Made by a program: the position numbers and the translations under genes. The notes under the pieces are model-generated. The model was not told the DNA's origin. It searched no databases and saw only the letters and a program-made list of their open reading frames with translations. This document shows positions 1 through 6,562 of a DNA stretch of 9,047 nt, piece after piece (the stretch's first letter is position 1; every line of letters begins with the position of its first letter). This stretch comes from Treponema sp. Its GTDB lineage: Bacteria > Spirochaetota > Spirochaetia > Treponematales > Breznakiellaceae. The DNA is taken from assembly GCA_009780595.1 (NCBI GenBank), contig WQZT01000056.1, positions 1 through 9,047 on the forward strand, written 5' to 3'.

Positions 1-1055
1 CCAATCGGATGCCCCAGCGCAATCGCGCCGCCGTTGACGTTGACGATTTTCGGGTCAAGCCCCAGTTCGCCGATTACGCTGAGCGCCTGCACCGCGAACG
101 CTTCGTTGGCTTCCACGAGATTGATGTCAGAAACGCTCAGCCCCGCTTTTTTCAGCGCTTTGAGCGTGGCGGGAATTGGGCCAGTCCCCATTATTTCCGG
201 GGCGACACCAGCCGCCGCCGCCGCTCTGATTGTTGCCAGCGGCTTCAGCCCCAGCTCCGCTGCCTTCGCCTTGCTCATCAGCAGCAACGCCGCCGCGCCG
301 TCGTTGATGCCGGAGGCGTTGCCCGCCGTTACCGAACCTTCCTTGTCGAAGGCGGGGCGAAGTTTCGCCAGGCTTTCAAGCGTAGCGCCCATGCGCGGGT
401 ATTCATCGGTGTTGATGACAACCGGGTCGCCTTTTTTCTGCGGAATCGACACCGGGACAATTTCGTCAGTAAAGCGCCCCGATTTTATCGCGGCTTCGGC
501 GCGGTTCTGGCTTGCAAGGGCAAGTTCGTCTTGCCGCTCCCGCGAAATGCCGTATTTTTTTGCGACATTTTCCGCCGTAATACCCATGTGGTAGTTGTTG
601 AAAACATCCATCAAGCCGTCATTGATAAGCAAGTCAACAAGCTTGCCGTCGCCCATACGCTGCCCCCAGCGGGCATCCTTCAGGGCGTAGGGAATTTGGC
701 TCATGCTTTCAGTGCCGCCGGCAAGAACGATGTCGGCATCTCCCACCGCAATAGACTGCGCCGCCACCTGCACCGCTTTCAGCCCCGACGCGCACACCTT
801 GCTGACAACGTATGCGGGCACTTCCACCGGCAGACCCGAACCTATTGCAACCTGCCGCGCAATATTTTGACCAAACCCCGCGCCGATTACGTTGCCGAAC
901 ACAACTTCGTCAACCGTGCCGGGGCGCACCCCCGCCTTTTCCAGCGCGCTCTTCGCCGCGGCAACGCCCAGCGCAACGGCTGATACATCTTTGAAAACTC
1001 CGCCAAAAGCGCCGATGGCAGTCCTTTGGGCAGACACTATGACAACTTCGTTCAT
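1..1055 (-). CDS. Acetyl-CoA acetyltransferase (thiolase), 3' end outside window
   Basis: Condenses two acetyl-CoA to acetoacetyl-CoA, or runs the reverse cleavage; cytoplasmic. Reading the minus strand from the ATG at 1055 gives 351 uninterrupted codons. The N-terminus ([19 protein letters not shown]) is typical of the family. The nucleophilic cysteine is C88 in the VCASG motif. [10 protein letters not shown] segment, the [14 protein letters not shown] loop and NEAF (about 317-320) follow, and the visible part ends in [10 protein letters not shown] with the catalytic histidine at 349. Only the last 40 or so residues, including the C-terminal CxGGG active-site motif, should lie beyond base 1. 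An AAGGAG ribosome-binding site (1062-1067) sits 6 nt before the ATG, which fixes the start. The family includes atoB, phbA and thlA products; biosynthetic and degradative roles cannot be separated here because the neighbours are unrelated surface proteins. The gene is divergent from lipoprotein gene A. Family assignment is very secure; the specific pathway is not. Confidence 0.96.
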   Translation of the reverse strand, partial: MNEVVIVSAQRTAIGAFGGVFKDVSAVALGVAAAKSALEKAGVRPGTVDEVVFGNVIGAGFGQNIARQVAIGSGLPVEVPAYVVSKVCASGLKAVQVAAQSIAVGDADIVLAGGTESMSQIPYALKDARWGQRMGDGKLVDLLINDGLMDVFNNYHMGITAENVAKKYGISRERQDELALASQNRAEAAIKSGRFTDEIVPVSIPQKKGDPVVINTDEYPRMGATLESLAKLRPAFDKEGSVTAGNASGINDGAAALLLMSKAKAAELGLKPLATIRAAAAAGVAPEIMGTGPIPATLKALKKAGLSVSDINLVEANEAFAVQALSVIGELGLDPKIVNVNGGAIALGHPI

Positions 1056-1093
1056 TGCTGTCTCCTTACGATAATGTTGTAATATTATGCCTT

Positions 1094-1123
1094 ATTATAT
1101 CATAAAATCGAAATATCATACAA
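1094..1123 (-). promoter_or_regulatory. Candidate sigma-70 promoter of the thiolase gene
   Basis: On the minus strand a perfect TATAAT -10 (plus-strand 1094-1099) lies 18 bp from TTGTAT (1118-1123), a 3/6 match to the -35 consensus. Transcription would begin near 1087 and give a leader of about 30 nt carrying the AAGGAG site. The surrounding DNA is AT-rich, so the -10 is more convincing than the -35. Confidence 0.5.
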
Positions 1124-1128
1124 TCGAA
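1099..1128. repeat. 14-bp direct repeat overlapping the thiolase promoter
   Basis: Two copies of ATCATAMAATCGAA lie at 1099-1112 and 1115-1128. They differ at one base and have a period of 16 bp. They cover the spacer and the -35 of the predicted thiolase promoter, which is where a repressor or activator would bind. No known regulator motif was recognised. Confidence 0.55.
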
Positions 1129-1209
1129 CCGTACAGACTGAGAAGAAACTACGCGTAACGGGAGAATTATTTTCTTTAGTAAATCAGTAACAATTATACC
1201 AGATTTTGC

Positions 1210-1238
1210 TTGACAAGTATGTAGTCCAATGATACAAT
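1210..1238 (+). promoter_or_regulatory. Sigma-70 promoter of lipoprotein gene A
   Basis: A perfect TTGACA (1210-1215), the optimal 17-bp spacer and TACAAT (1233-1238, 5/6) form a near-consensus promoter. Transcription should begin near 1245, leaving a leader of about 90 nt before the ATG at 1334. It points away from the thiolase gene. Confidence 0.8.
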
Positions 1239-1251
1239 GGAATTACCCCAA

Positions 1252-1278
1252 TTGGACATATTGGACATATTGGACATT
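1252..1278 (+). repeat. Three tandem 9-bp repeats in the leader of gene A
   Basis: TTGGACATA occurs at 1252-1260 and 1261-1269, with a third copy differing only in the last base at 1270-1278. The array starts just after the predicted transcription start. It is enclosed by an imperfect inverted repeat: CAATTG-g-ACA (1249-1258) pairs with TGTCAATTG (1281-1289) with one bulged G. The array could be a multi-copy binding site, an RNA structure element or a slipped-strand tract; the sequence alone does not decide. Confidence 0.7.
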
Positions 1279-1323
1279 TGTGTCAATTGAGTAGGAATAT
1301 TTTTTAACATCACGAGAGAACAT

Positions 1324-1328
1324 AGGAG
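1324..1328 (+). promoter_or_regulatory. Ribosome-binding site of lipoprotein gene A
   Basis: AGGAG lies 5 nt before the ATG at 1334. The leader around it resembles that of gene B (AACATCAC, then GGAG, then GTATATGAAA), supporting both start choices and a common origin of the two genes. Confidence 0.85.
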
Positions 1329-1333
1329 AGTAT

Positions 1334-4300
1334 ATGAAAACAACAAAATCAACAATAACCAAAAGTATAATAGCTAAAAGTATAAAAGCAGCATTTACTG
1401 CACTCTGTATCGTTGCGGGTTTGGTGTTCGCATTAGACGCGTGCAGCAGCCCAAACAATGACTATGAGGAGCAGGAGCCCATCATTCCACCTGTCGTTGT
1501 TCAAGTGTTGTTTGACCTTAATGGCGGTAGTGGGGGCAATCCTCCGGCATCGATACTCGTTAAGAATGGGCGGGTAGATCTTCCGGAACTTCCAAGTGGA
1601 GTTACGAAAAGCAGTGCTGAATTTTCCGGCTGGAGCAGGCAACAGAATGGCGGGACTATTTATCCGGTGCAGTCGGTTTTCCCTCCTCTGGGCAAGGAAT
1701 CTGGCATCAGCAAAACTACAACACTGTACGCCGTGTGGAGCACTGGTGAGTTAAAGGTAACGTTTGAGCCCAACTTTGCTGGGGAAAATGTGCCGCAAAA
1801 GACAACGTGGCTTTATAGCAAAGGCGATGAAATCTCATTGCCGCCTTCTTTGTTTAATCGTGGCGACGATTTTGTTTTTATTGGCTGGTCTACAACCGAA
1901 GGGGCGCAGGATGCTGAACACGGAATCGGTGATAAGTATAAATTTGAAGAGAGTGTAGAAGACTTTTCTTTCTATGCAGTGTGGAGAAAGATGGTTAAGC
2001 TAGAACTCCACCACAACGATGGCTCAAACAGGGTGTACACCAGTTCTGTGCGGAGTGGGGCTAGTGCTAATCTTCGAATACTTCCCGAAGAAAACTTCCA
2101 GTTCTTTAAAGGCTGGCACACAAAGGAGGTCGCGGTCAGTACCAGTGAAGGTGTATTTGATATTGATTACCCAGTAGTACAAGTACAAGGCGAAGATTCT
2201 ATTTCCATCGACGTGGGTGAAGATGATATAGTTTTATACGCAATATGGTATCGTCCGGAATATACCGTGAAGTATGAGCCGGGTGCGGCGGATGTTTCAG
2301 GCATTCTTGAGTCTGCAACGAAGAAGCGCGGCGAGATGATAACTCTTCCCAGCGAAGGTTTTTCTAAAGACTTCTTTGTTATCAACGGCTGGCGTAATAA
2401 GGATGATATTGACTCAAAAACGCACTTTCCCGGCGATGAATATCAGGTAATGGACCATATTACCTTTGTTCCAACGTGGAGAAAAGATGGCGCACAGCCA
2501 GTTACAATAATTTTTAATGGCAATGGCGGTAACGGCACCGGGGCTGCTCCGATTACAGATAAATTGCAGGGCGATACTGCGGCTCTTCCCGGCAAAGTGT
2601 TCGATGATAGGGGGAACCCTGACTTTCTCGTTATGACAGGCTGGGCGAAAAATTCTGATGGAACAGGTACGCTTTACGGTCTTGGCGGGCAAATAACGCT
2701 CGGTGATGATGAGGCAGACACTGTTACACTGTACGCTGTGTGGAAGGAACTTCCGGTTACGATTACGTACAACCTTAATGGCGGTGATACGCAGCCGCCA
2801 ACGGGCAGTAGTGTGGATACGTTCTGGGGCAGGAAAATAAAACTGCATGATGGCACAGGCTTTAGAAAAAACTTCCATTACTTGCGCGGCTGGCATACTA
2901 ATCCGGGCAGCGCGTCAGCAGAATTTGGCTTGGGCGCTGAAAACTACAGCGTTCCCAAAACCAATACGCCCTTGTACGCGGTGTGGGAAAGACCGAATTT
3001 TACTATAAGATTTGATACAAACGGTGGAACTGGTCAAACGGCGTCTATAACCGCTCTGTGGGGTGAAACAAGAAATCTTCCCACTGTGGGATCTGGCATT
3101 AGCTGGGAGTTCCGTGAATTGCTTGGATGGAGTAGCGCTCCGCTGGCCGTAGTAGAAGGCAATCACAATGTATCTGTTCCTTACGCCTTGGGTGCGCCCT
3201 TCGATATTCCTGAGAAGGATATTACCCTGTCTGCAATGTGGCGACACCCGGAAGACAAGGTGAAGTATGAAAAAAACACGGGAACTGGCCCCGATGATTT
3301 TTATTCCGTAGGGAAGCTCCGTGGGGAAACGATAACGCTTAGTTCTGGCGCAGGGTTTACCAAAGAAAACCGGGAATTGGTGGGGTGGCATGAATTACCA
3401 GATGGAAAAGAAAATACCAGCGGTTTTTATAAGCTAGGCGCTACCTACCAGCTTAAGAAGTCTCTTTCACTGTACGCTGTGTGGAAGCAGAATTTCTTCG
3501 CCGTAACATTCGATGCTAATTACCCCACCGACGTTCCGGATAATTATAAACAAGGCAGGGTACCAACGTTACCTCCCCAAGGGCACGGGGATTTGTTTGA
3601 CTTGCCTGACCCACAAGCTACCGGACTTGCAGTTACAAGCTATCAATTCAACGGTTGGAGTGCCAATTCTCCGACAGGTGTTAGCTATCCTATCCCGAGT
3701 AAGGTTTCTATCTCTGCCAATACCGTGTTCTACGCAAAATGGCAGGACATGGGAAGACCGAGTCTAGATGGAAACGGTTCCGGCAGAATTAGGCGGGGTG
3801 AGACGGGAGATTTTACGGCTATACTTGGCGGCAGTATTCAGCCCGATGAGCTAGCGTGGACTGTTAAGGGTAACGTAAGTGAAGACACTACCTTAACCCC
3901 TAATGGTGTAAAAGCTAAACTCGTAGTTGATATACGTGAAAAAGGCGTGGCTCCGAATAACCTTCTTGATACCGAAGGGAAACTTACCGTGCGTGTAGAA
4001 TACACGAAAGACCCGAATATCTATTGGGAAGGTGAGATTACCATATATGGTCGGAGGGAACTGGGCGATTGGAAGATGGTCAGCATTGGGCAGGATCACA
4101 CCATGGCAATCGATAATAATGGCGTACTGTATGCGTGGGGGCGAAATCGCTACTATCAGCTTGCCCATGATACTAATGCTACTGATGCCGCTGGTAAACG
4201 AGAGAACCCCACTCCTACCAGGGTAGGAGGTGCCAGTGACTGGATCCTTGTCAATGGGGCATTTCACCATACGCTGGGTATACGAAGGGTTGGACAAAAT

Positions 4301-5242
4301 GAAAGGTTAGAGTGGGGAACTCTGTGGGCGTGGGGGAGACAGCAATACGGCAAACTCGGTAATAATAAGACAGCTGATGCCAATATTAAGGATCTCCAGC
4401 AGGTAGGAGGGGCAGGGGGATATAACGATTGGATATACGCGGATGCGGGTATTGAGGCTTCCTATGGAATTAGGTTGGACGGCACTCTGTATGCGTGGGG
4501 ACACGCAGCCAATGGGCGGCTCGGCAATCCGGACAATACAACTGATCAAGGTACCCCTATTCCGGTAGGAAGTGCAGCACAGAGAGCATCGCCGGAATGG
4601 AAGTTTGATTCTGTTACCTCTGCCGGTCACCATGCTGTGGCTATACGGAAAGACGGCACGCTGTGGGCGTGGGGTCAAAATGATAAGGGTCAAATTGGAA
4701 ACGGCAAAACCGATAACATAACTACCCCCGTCGAAATAAAACACCCAGATGGCTTAAAGTGGAAATCGGCATCTGCCGGATTCGATTTTACCATTGCGCT
4801 TGATGTGAACGGTACAGCATATTCTTGGGGGAATAATGATGATACTCGGCTTGGTCGTACAACAAGTGATACTAGTGACCCGAGCCCCGGTAAAGTTAAT
4901 GGCAATCATAAATGGGCATCCGTAATGACCGGGCAAAACCATGTGCTGGTGATTGAACTAGGAACCGAAGAACTGTATGCATGGGGGCAAAACAGCCGTT
5001 GGCAGGTTACGGGAAAGAGTGGAGATGCTCAGAGTGAACCGTATCATTTCAGAACAGATGCCTCTCTACAAGAGGAAAAGTGGGTTTCTATGAACGGTGG
5101 TGGCTGGTTCAGTCTTGCCGTCAGAGAAGATGGGAAGCTCTGGGCATGGGGGGCAAACGATTATGGGCAGCTTGGTGTTTCTCAGAGTTTAGGAACTGGT
5201 AATAATGTTACAACGCCGCCCACTAATGTGAAAAAACCGTAA
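1334..5242 (+). CDS. Lipoprotein A: nine Flg_new/InlB-type repeats, Ig-like linker, seven RCC1 blades
   Basis: A 1302-residue, probably surface or periplasmic lipoprotein. A basic N-terminus (to K18), a hydrophobic segment (19-34) and the lipobox LDAC with lipid-accepting C37 form a type II signal peptide, followed by a short acidic/proline linker (40-53). Nine repeats of the Listeria-Bacteroides (Flg_new, InlB B) type follow, ending at W135, 217, 305, 382, 470, 551, 636, 717 and 803. Typical units start VTFDxNGG, carry a central GW and finish with LYAVW. Residues 804-911 resemble a bacterial Ig-like domain (AWTVKG, then LTVRVEY). Residues 912 to about 1282 hold seven RCC1 units (DWxxVxxGxxHTxAI, then GTLYAWG, then GQLG), enough for one complete beta-propeller. 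These modules usually mediate binding or adhesion; no catalytic residues were seen. The ligand is unknown. Gene B is a paralogue. Expected to be monocistronic from the promoter at 1210. Confidence 0.93.
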   Translation: MKTTKSTITKSIIAKSIKAAFTALCIVAGLVFALDACSSPNNDYEEQEPIIPPVVVQVLFDLNGGSGGNPPASILVKNGRVDLPELPSGVTKSSAEFSGWSRQQNGGTIYPVQSVFPPLGKESGISKTTTLYAVWSTGELKVTFEPNFAGENVPQKTTWLYSKGDEISLPPSLFNRGDDFVFIGWSTTEGAQDAEHGIGDKYKFEESVEDFSFYAVWRKMVKLELHHNDGSNRVYTSSVRSGASANLRILPEENFQFFKGWHTKEVAVSTSEGVFDIDYPVVQVQGEDSISIDVGEDDIVLYAIWYRPEYTVKYEPGAADVSGILESATKKRGEMITLPSEGFSKDFFVINGWRNKDDIDSKTHFPGDEYQVMDHITFVPTWRKDGAQPVTIIFNGNGGNGTGAAPITDKLQGDTAALPGKVFDDRGNPDFLVMTGWAKNSDGTGTLYGLGGQITLGDDEADTVTLYAVWKELPVTITYNLNGGDTQPPTGSSVDTFWGRKIKLHDGTGFRKNFHYLRGWHTNPGSASAEFGLGAENYSVPKTNTPLYAVWERPNFTIRFDTNGGTGQTASITALWGETRNLPTVGSGISWEFRELLGWSSAPLAVVEGNHNVSVPYALGAPFDIPEKDITLSAMWRHPEDKVKYEKNTGTGPDDFYSVGKLRGETITLSSGAGFTKENRELVGWHELPDGKENTSGFYKLGATYQLKKSLSLYAVWKQNFFAVTFDANYPTDVPDNYKQGRVPTLPPQGHGDLFDLPDPQATGLAVTSYQFNGWSANSPTGVSYPIPSKVSISANTVFYAKWQDMGRPSLDGNGSGRIRRGETGDFTAILGGSIQPDELAWTVKGNVSEDTTLTPNGVKAKLVVDIREKGVAPNNLLDTEGKLTVRVEYTKDPNIYWEGEITIYGRRELGDWKMVSIGQDHTMAIDNNGVLYAWGRNRYYQLAHDTNATDAAGKRENPTPTRVGGASDWILVNGAFHHTLGIRRVGQNERLEWGTLWAWGRQQYGKLGNNKTADANIKDLQQVGGAGGYNDWIYADAGIEASYGIRLDGTLYAWGHAANGRLGNPDNTTDQGTPIPVGSAAQRASPEWKFDSVTSAGHHAVAIRKDGTLWAWGQNDKGQIGNGKTDNITTPVEIKHPDGLKWKSASAGFDFTIALDVNGTAYSWGNNDDTRLGRTTSDTSDPSPGKVNGNHKWASVMTGQNHVLVIELGTEELYAWGQNSRWQVTGKSGDAQSEPYHFRTDASLQEEKWVSMNGGGWFSLAVREDGKLWAWGANDYGQLGVSQSLGTGNNVTTPPTNVKKP
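1493..3742 (+). repeat. Array of nine Flg_new-type coding repeats in gene A
   Basis: Units cover residues 54-135, 138-217, 218-305, 308-382, 386-470, 473-551, 554-636, 639-717 and 720-803. They diverge in protein sequence, but the closing LYAVW is encoded by almost the same 15 bases in several units (CTGTACGCYGTGTGG near 1724, 2729 and 3470). Intervals between closing tryptophans are 82, 88, 77, 88, 81, 85, 81 and 86 residues. Confidence 0.9.
4067..5179 (+). repeat. Seven RCC1 repeats (beta-propeller) in gene A
   Basis: Each unit of about 50-65 residues has an aromatic start (DW, EW or KW), a histidine or glycine-rich middle, YAWG/WAWG, and often a closing QLG or RLG. The AWG/SWG tryptophan codons fall near 4136, 4330, 4496, 4671, 4828, 4981 and 5146. 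Unit two has a longer insert (RRVGQNERLEWG). Seven blades is the canonical RCC1 propeller number, so the fold is probably complete within this protein. Confidence 0.88.
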
Positions 5243-5266
5243 AGGGCGGCGAATTAGCTGTTGGGT

Positions 5267-5287
5267 AAATCCGCCAATGGCGGATTT
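5267..5287. terminator. Hairpin just after gene A, possible terminator
   Basis: AAATCCGCC (5267-5275) and GGCGGATTT (5279-5287) form a perfect 9-bp stem with a 3-nt loop, 24 nt past the stop codon. No long U-tract follows on the plus strand (GCTGGGG comes next). It may stabilise the mRNA 3' end or act as a weak terminator. Confidence 0.5.
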
Positions 5288-5348
5288 GCTGGGGGGTGTA
5301 CTTAGTAAAACTCCATGCTATAGTACAAGAGCACTGTTCTGTACACTT

Positions 5349-5391
5349 GCCGTCGCCCGTTCCTATTGCAGGGGCGGGCGGCGGTGTTTTT
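5349..5391 (+). terminator. Intrinsic terminator upstream of the Rpn gene
   Basis: CCGTCGCCCG (5350-5359) pairs with CGGGCGGCGG (5375-5384), a 10-bp GC-rich stem with one G-U pair and a 15-nt loop. A U-rich run (TGTTTTT, 5385-5391) follows at once. This is a classical rho-independent terminator on the plus strand. It should end gene A transcripts and insulate the Rpn gene. Confidence 0.8.
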
Positions 5392-5412
5392 ATTCGTGGA
5401 AAGAGCCAAACC

Positions 5413-5458
5413 CGTCAAAGGGCTTGAAAAACCACCGCAAACGCGCCATACTTTGACG
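5413..5458. promoter_or_regulatory. Candidate Rpn promoter framed by an 8-bp inverted repeat
   Basis: TTGAAA (5424-5429, 5/6) and CATACT (5447-5452, 4/6) with a 17-bp spacer form a moderate sigma-70 promoter downstream of the terminator. The start point would fall near 5459, at or next to the ATG at 5460. A perfect inverted repeat, CGTCAAAG (5413-5420) and CTTTGACG (5451-5458), frames the promoter with a 30-bp gap, as an operator for a dimeric regulator might. The operator role is inference. Confidence 0.45.
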
Positions 5459-5459
5459 T

Positions 5460-6323
5460 ATGCATTCGAATATCAAGTACAAAGACAGCGTGTTCTCCCT
5501 GCTGTTCAGCAAGCCAGAGCTCTTGCGCGAGCTGTACTGCGCGTTGGAAGGCGTAGAATTGCCGAAAGACACCCCTGTCGTCATCAACACCCTGCAAGAT
5601 GTGCTGTTTATGAATAGAATTAACGACATTTCCTTCGAGATTGGTGGGAAGATCATCGTTTTAGTCGAACATCAGAGCACGATAAACCAAAATCTCCCGT
5701 TGCGGATGTTGCTGTACATCGCCCGTTTGTACGAAAAAATCATCGACGGCAAGAACATGTACAAAAACAAGCGTATACCAATTCCCTTCCCTGTTTTTAT
5801 CATCCTGTATAATGGCAACGCAGAAATCCCCGACCGAATGGTGCTCAAGCTCTCCGATTTATTTGAGCACCCCGGCATACTGACAGCAGAGCAGGAAGCG
5901 GCGCTGGAACTGAGCGTAACAGTAATCAACATCAATCACGGCAGGAACAAAGAAATCGCGGAAAAGTGCGAGACGCTCGCCGCCTACAGCGCATTTATCG
6001 GTAAGGTAAAAGAATTCGAGAAAGAAACGAAAGACAAGGCAGAAGCACTGAAACTTGCGATCAAATATTGTAAAGAGTATGATATACTAAAAGAGTTCTT
6101 AGAATTACATTCTACGGAGGTTTTTAATATGTTATTAAGCGAATGGAGCCTTGACGATGCCATTGCCGTCAGCAGAGAGGAAGGTCGAGAAGAAGGCAGG
6201 GAAGATGGCTTGGAGATCAGCGCGAGAAACGCTCTTGCCAAAGGGTATCCCCTGGAAGTGATACACGATATCACCGGGCTGAATATCGAAACGATTGAGC
6301 GGCTTCAGGTGGATGCTCGCTAG
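5460..6323 (+). CDS. Rpn-family recombination-promoting nuclease / PD-(D/E)XK putative transposase
   Basis: A 287-residue protein of the Rpn (formerly transposase_31/PDDEXK) type. The N-terminal YKDSVFSLLF (7-16) is a family hallmark. The nuclease core reads NDISFEI (55-61) then LVEHQST (68-74), giving candidate metal-binding and catalytic residues D56, E70 and Q72, followed by LPLRMLLYIARLYE. A helical C-terminal part carries the EEGREEGRED tract (about residues 239-248) and an ALAKGYPLEVIHDITGLNIETIERL tail, both usual in the family. Characterised members are DNA endonucleases linked to RecA-independent recombination and phage defence. The ATG at 5460 directly follows an in-frame TGA (5454-5456), so no earlier start is possible. 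It has no ribosome-binding site and sits in a 5-bp hairpin (CATAC 5447-5451, GTATG 5458-5462), predicting weak or leaderless translation. A second in-frame start at 6129 is described separately. The gene looks intact and is monocistronic by layout. Confidence 0.92.
   Translation: MHSNIKYKDSVFSLLFSKPELLRELYCALEGVELPKDTPVVINTLQDVLFMNRINDISFEIGGKIIVLVEHQSTINQNLPLRMLLYIARLYEKIIDGKNMYKNKRIPIPFPVFIILYNGNAEIPDRMVLKLSDLFEHPGILTAEQEAALELSVTVININHGRNKEIAEKCETLAAYSAFIGKVKEFEKETKDKAEALKLAIKYCKEYDILKEFLELHSTEVFNMLLSEWSLDDAIAVSREEGREEGREDGLEISARNALAKGYPLEVIHDITGLNIETIERLQVDAR
6055..6088 (+). promoter_or_regulatory. Candidate promoter inside the Rpn gene
   Basis: TTGCGA (6055-6060, 4/6) is followed after 17 bp by TATGAT (6078-6083, 5/6). 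An overlapping extended -10, TGATATACT (6080-6088), is also present. Either would start RNA near 6090-6095, about 25 nt before the internal GGAGG site. The region is more AT-rich than the rest of the gene, partly because it encodes lysine- and isoleucine-rich sequence, so codon content could mimic a promoter. Confidence 0.5.
6116..6120 (+). promoter_or_regulatory. Strong internal ribosome-binding site in the Rpn gene
   Basis: GGAGG lies 8 nt before an in-frame ATG at 6129. It is one of the best Shine-Dalgarno matches in the window and far better than anything before the full-length start at 5460. It supports separate translation of the C-terminal segment. Confidence 0.7.
6129..6323 (+). CDS. 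Predicted intragenic small protein from the Rpn C-terminus (RpnS-like antitoxin)
   Basis: Starting at internal ATG codon 224 in the same frame as the nuclease, this gives a 64-residue protein (MLLSEWSLDDAIAVSREEGR onward) ending at the shared stop. It contains the charged helical EEGREEGRED tract and the final ALAKGYPLEVIHDITG region but none of the nuclease core. It has its own GGAGG site 8 nt upstream and candidate promoters at 6055-6088. From memory, work on Escherichia coli Rpn proteins reported a short in-frame C-terminal product that binds and inhibits the full-length nuclease; the arrangement here fits that model. Expression and the antitoxin role are inferred, and the segment is certainly also part of the full-length protein. 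Confidence 0.6.
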   Translation: MLLSEWSLDDAIAVSREEGREEGREDGLEISARNALAKGYPLEVIHDITGLNIETIERLQVDAR

Positions 6324-6449
6324 TGGGCGTTTAATCTTTGCCTGAAAAGAGCCAGCTTTACCCACTGTTGTGCATAAGCCTTAATTATCGCTTTAAGCAC
6401 GAACACTGTACATACATGCGTTGTTTACATTAAAAAAATTCAATTTCCC

Positions 6450-6478
6450 TTGACATTTATATATCATAACCGTATATT
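6450..6478 (+). promoter_or_regulatory. Sigma-70 promoter of lipoprotein gene B
   Basis: A perfect TTGACA (6450-6455), 17-bp spacer and TATATT (6473-6478, 5/6) match the design of the gene A promoter. Transcription should begin near 6485 and give a leader of about 83 nt. Confidence 0.78.
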
Positions 6479-6489
6479 CCTGTAACTCA

Positions 6490-6515
6490 CGAAAAGGCTT
6501 TTCGCCTTGTTTTTT
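6490..6515 (+). terminator. Attenuator-like hairpin with U-run in the leader of gene B
   Basis: AAGGC (6494-6498) pairs with GCCTT (6504-6508) around a 5-nt loop, followed by G and six T (6510-6515). CGAAAA (6490-6495) can instead pair with TTTTCG (6499-6504), which excludes the first stem. Because it lies after the predicted transcription start, it could act as a conditional terminator for gene B. It could equally be a leftover terminator for read-through from the Rpn gene. The 5-bp stem is short. Confidence 0.4.
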
Positions 6516-6558
6516 AGCTTCTGTTACTGTCAGATCAAAAACATTATAAACATCACAT

Positions 6559-6562
6559 GGAG
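6559..6562 (+). promoter_or_regulatory. Ribosome-binding site of lipoprotein gene B
   Basis: GGAG lies 5 nt before the ATG at 6568, the same spacing as in gene A. The ATG at 6557 overlaps this site and is in another frame, so it is not the start. Confidence 0.75.

Noticed and set aside
9..983. Long plus-strand open frame of 324 codons
   Set aside because: It is antisense to the thiolase, whose motifs are unmistakable. The product is rich in arginine, histidine and phenylalanine with no family signature; high GC removes stops.
1252..1278. Could the short repeats be a CRISPR array?
   Set aside because: The units are 9 bp, directly adjacent and without spacers, so they are simple tandem repeats.
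5297..5324. TGTACT-N16-TATAGT as an alternative Rpn promoter
   Set aside because: The -35 matches only 3/6, and a strong terminator (5349-5391) lies between it and the gene. A bulged inverted repeat at 5323-5344 (GTACAAGA and TCTGTAC) is also too weak to assign.
5366..5617. 83-codon plus-strand frame starting in the terminator loop
   Set aside because: It overlaps the Rpn start in another frame, begins within the terminator hairpin and encodes a low-complexity arginine/alanine-rich product.
6322..6366. AGTGGG (6322-6327) and CCCACT (6361-6366) as a terminator of the Rpn gene
   Set aside because: The stem is 6 bp across a 33-nt loop and is not followed by a U-run.
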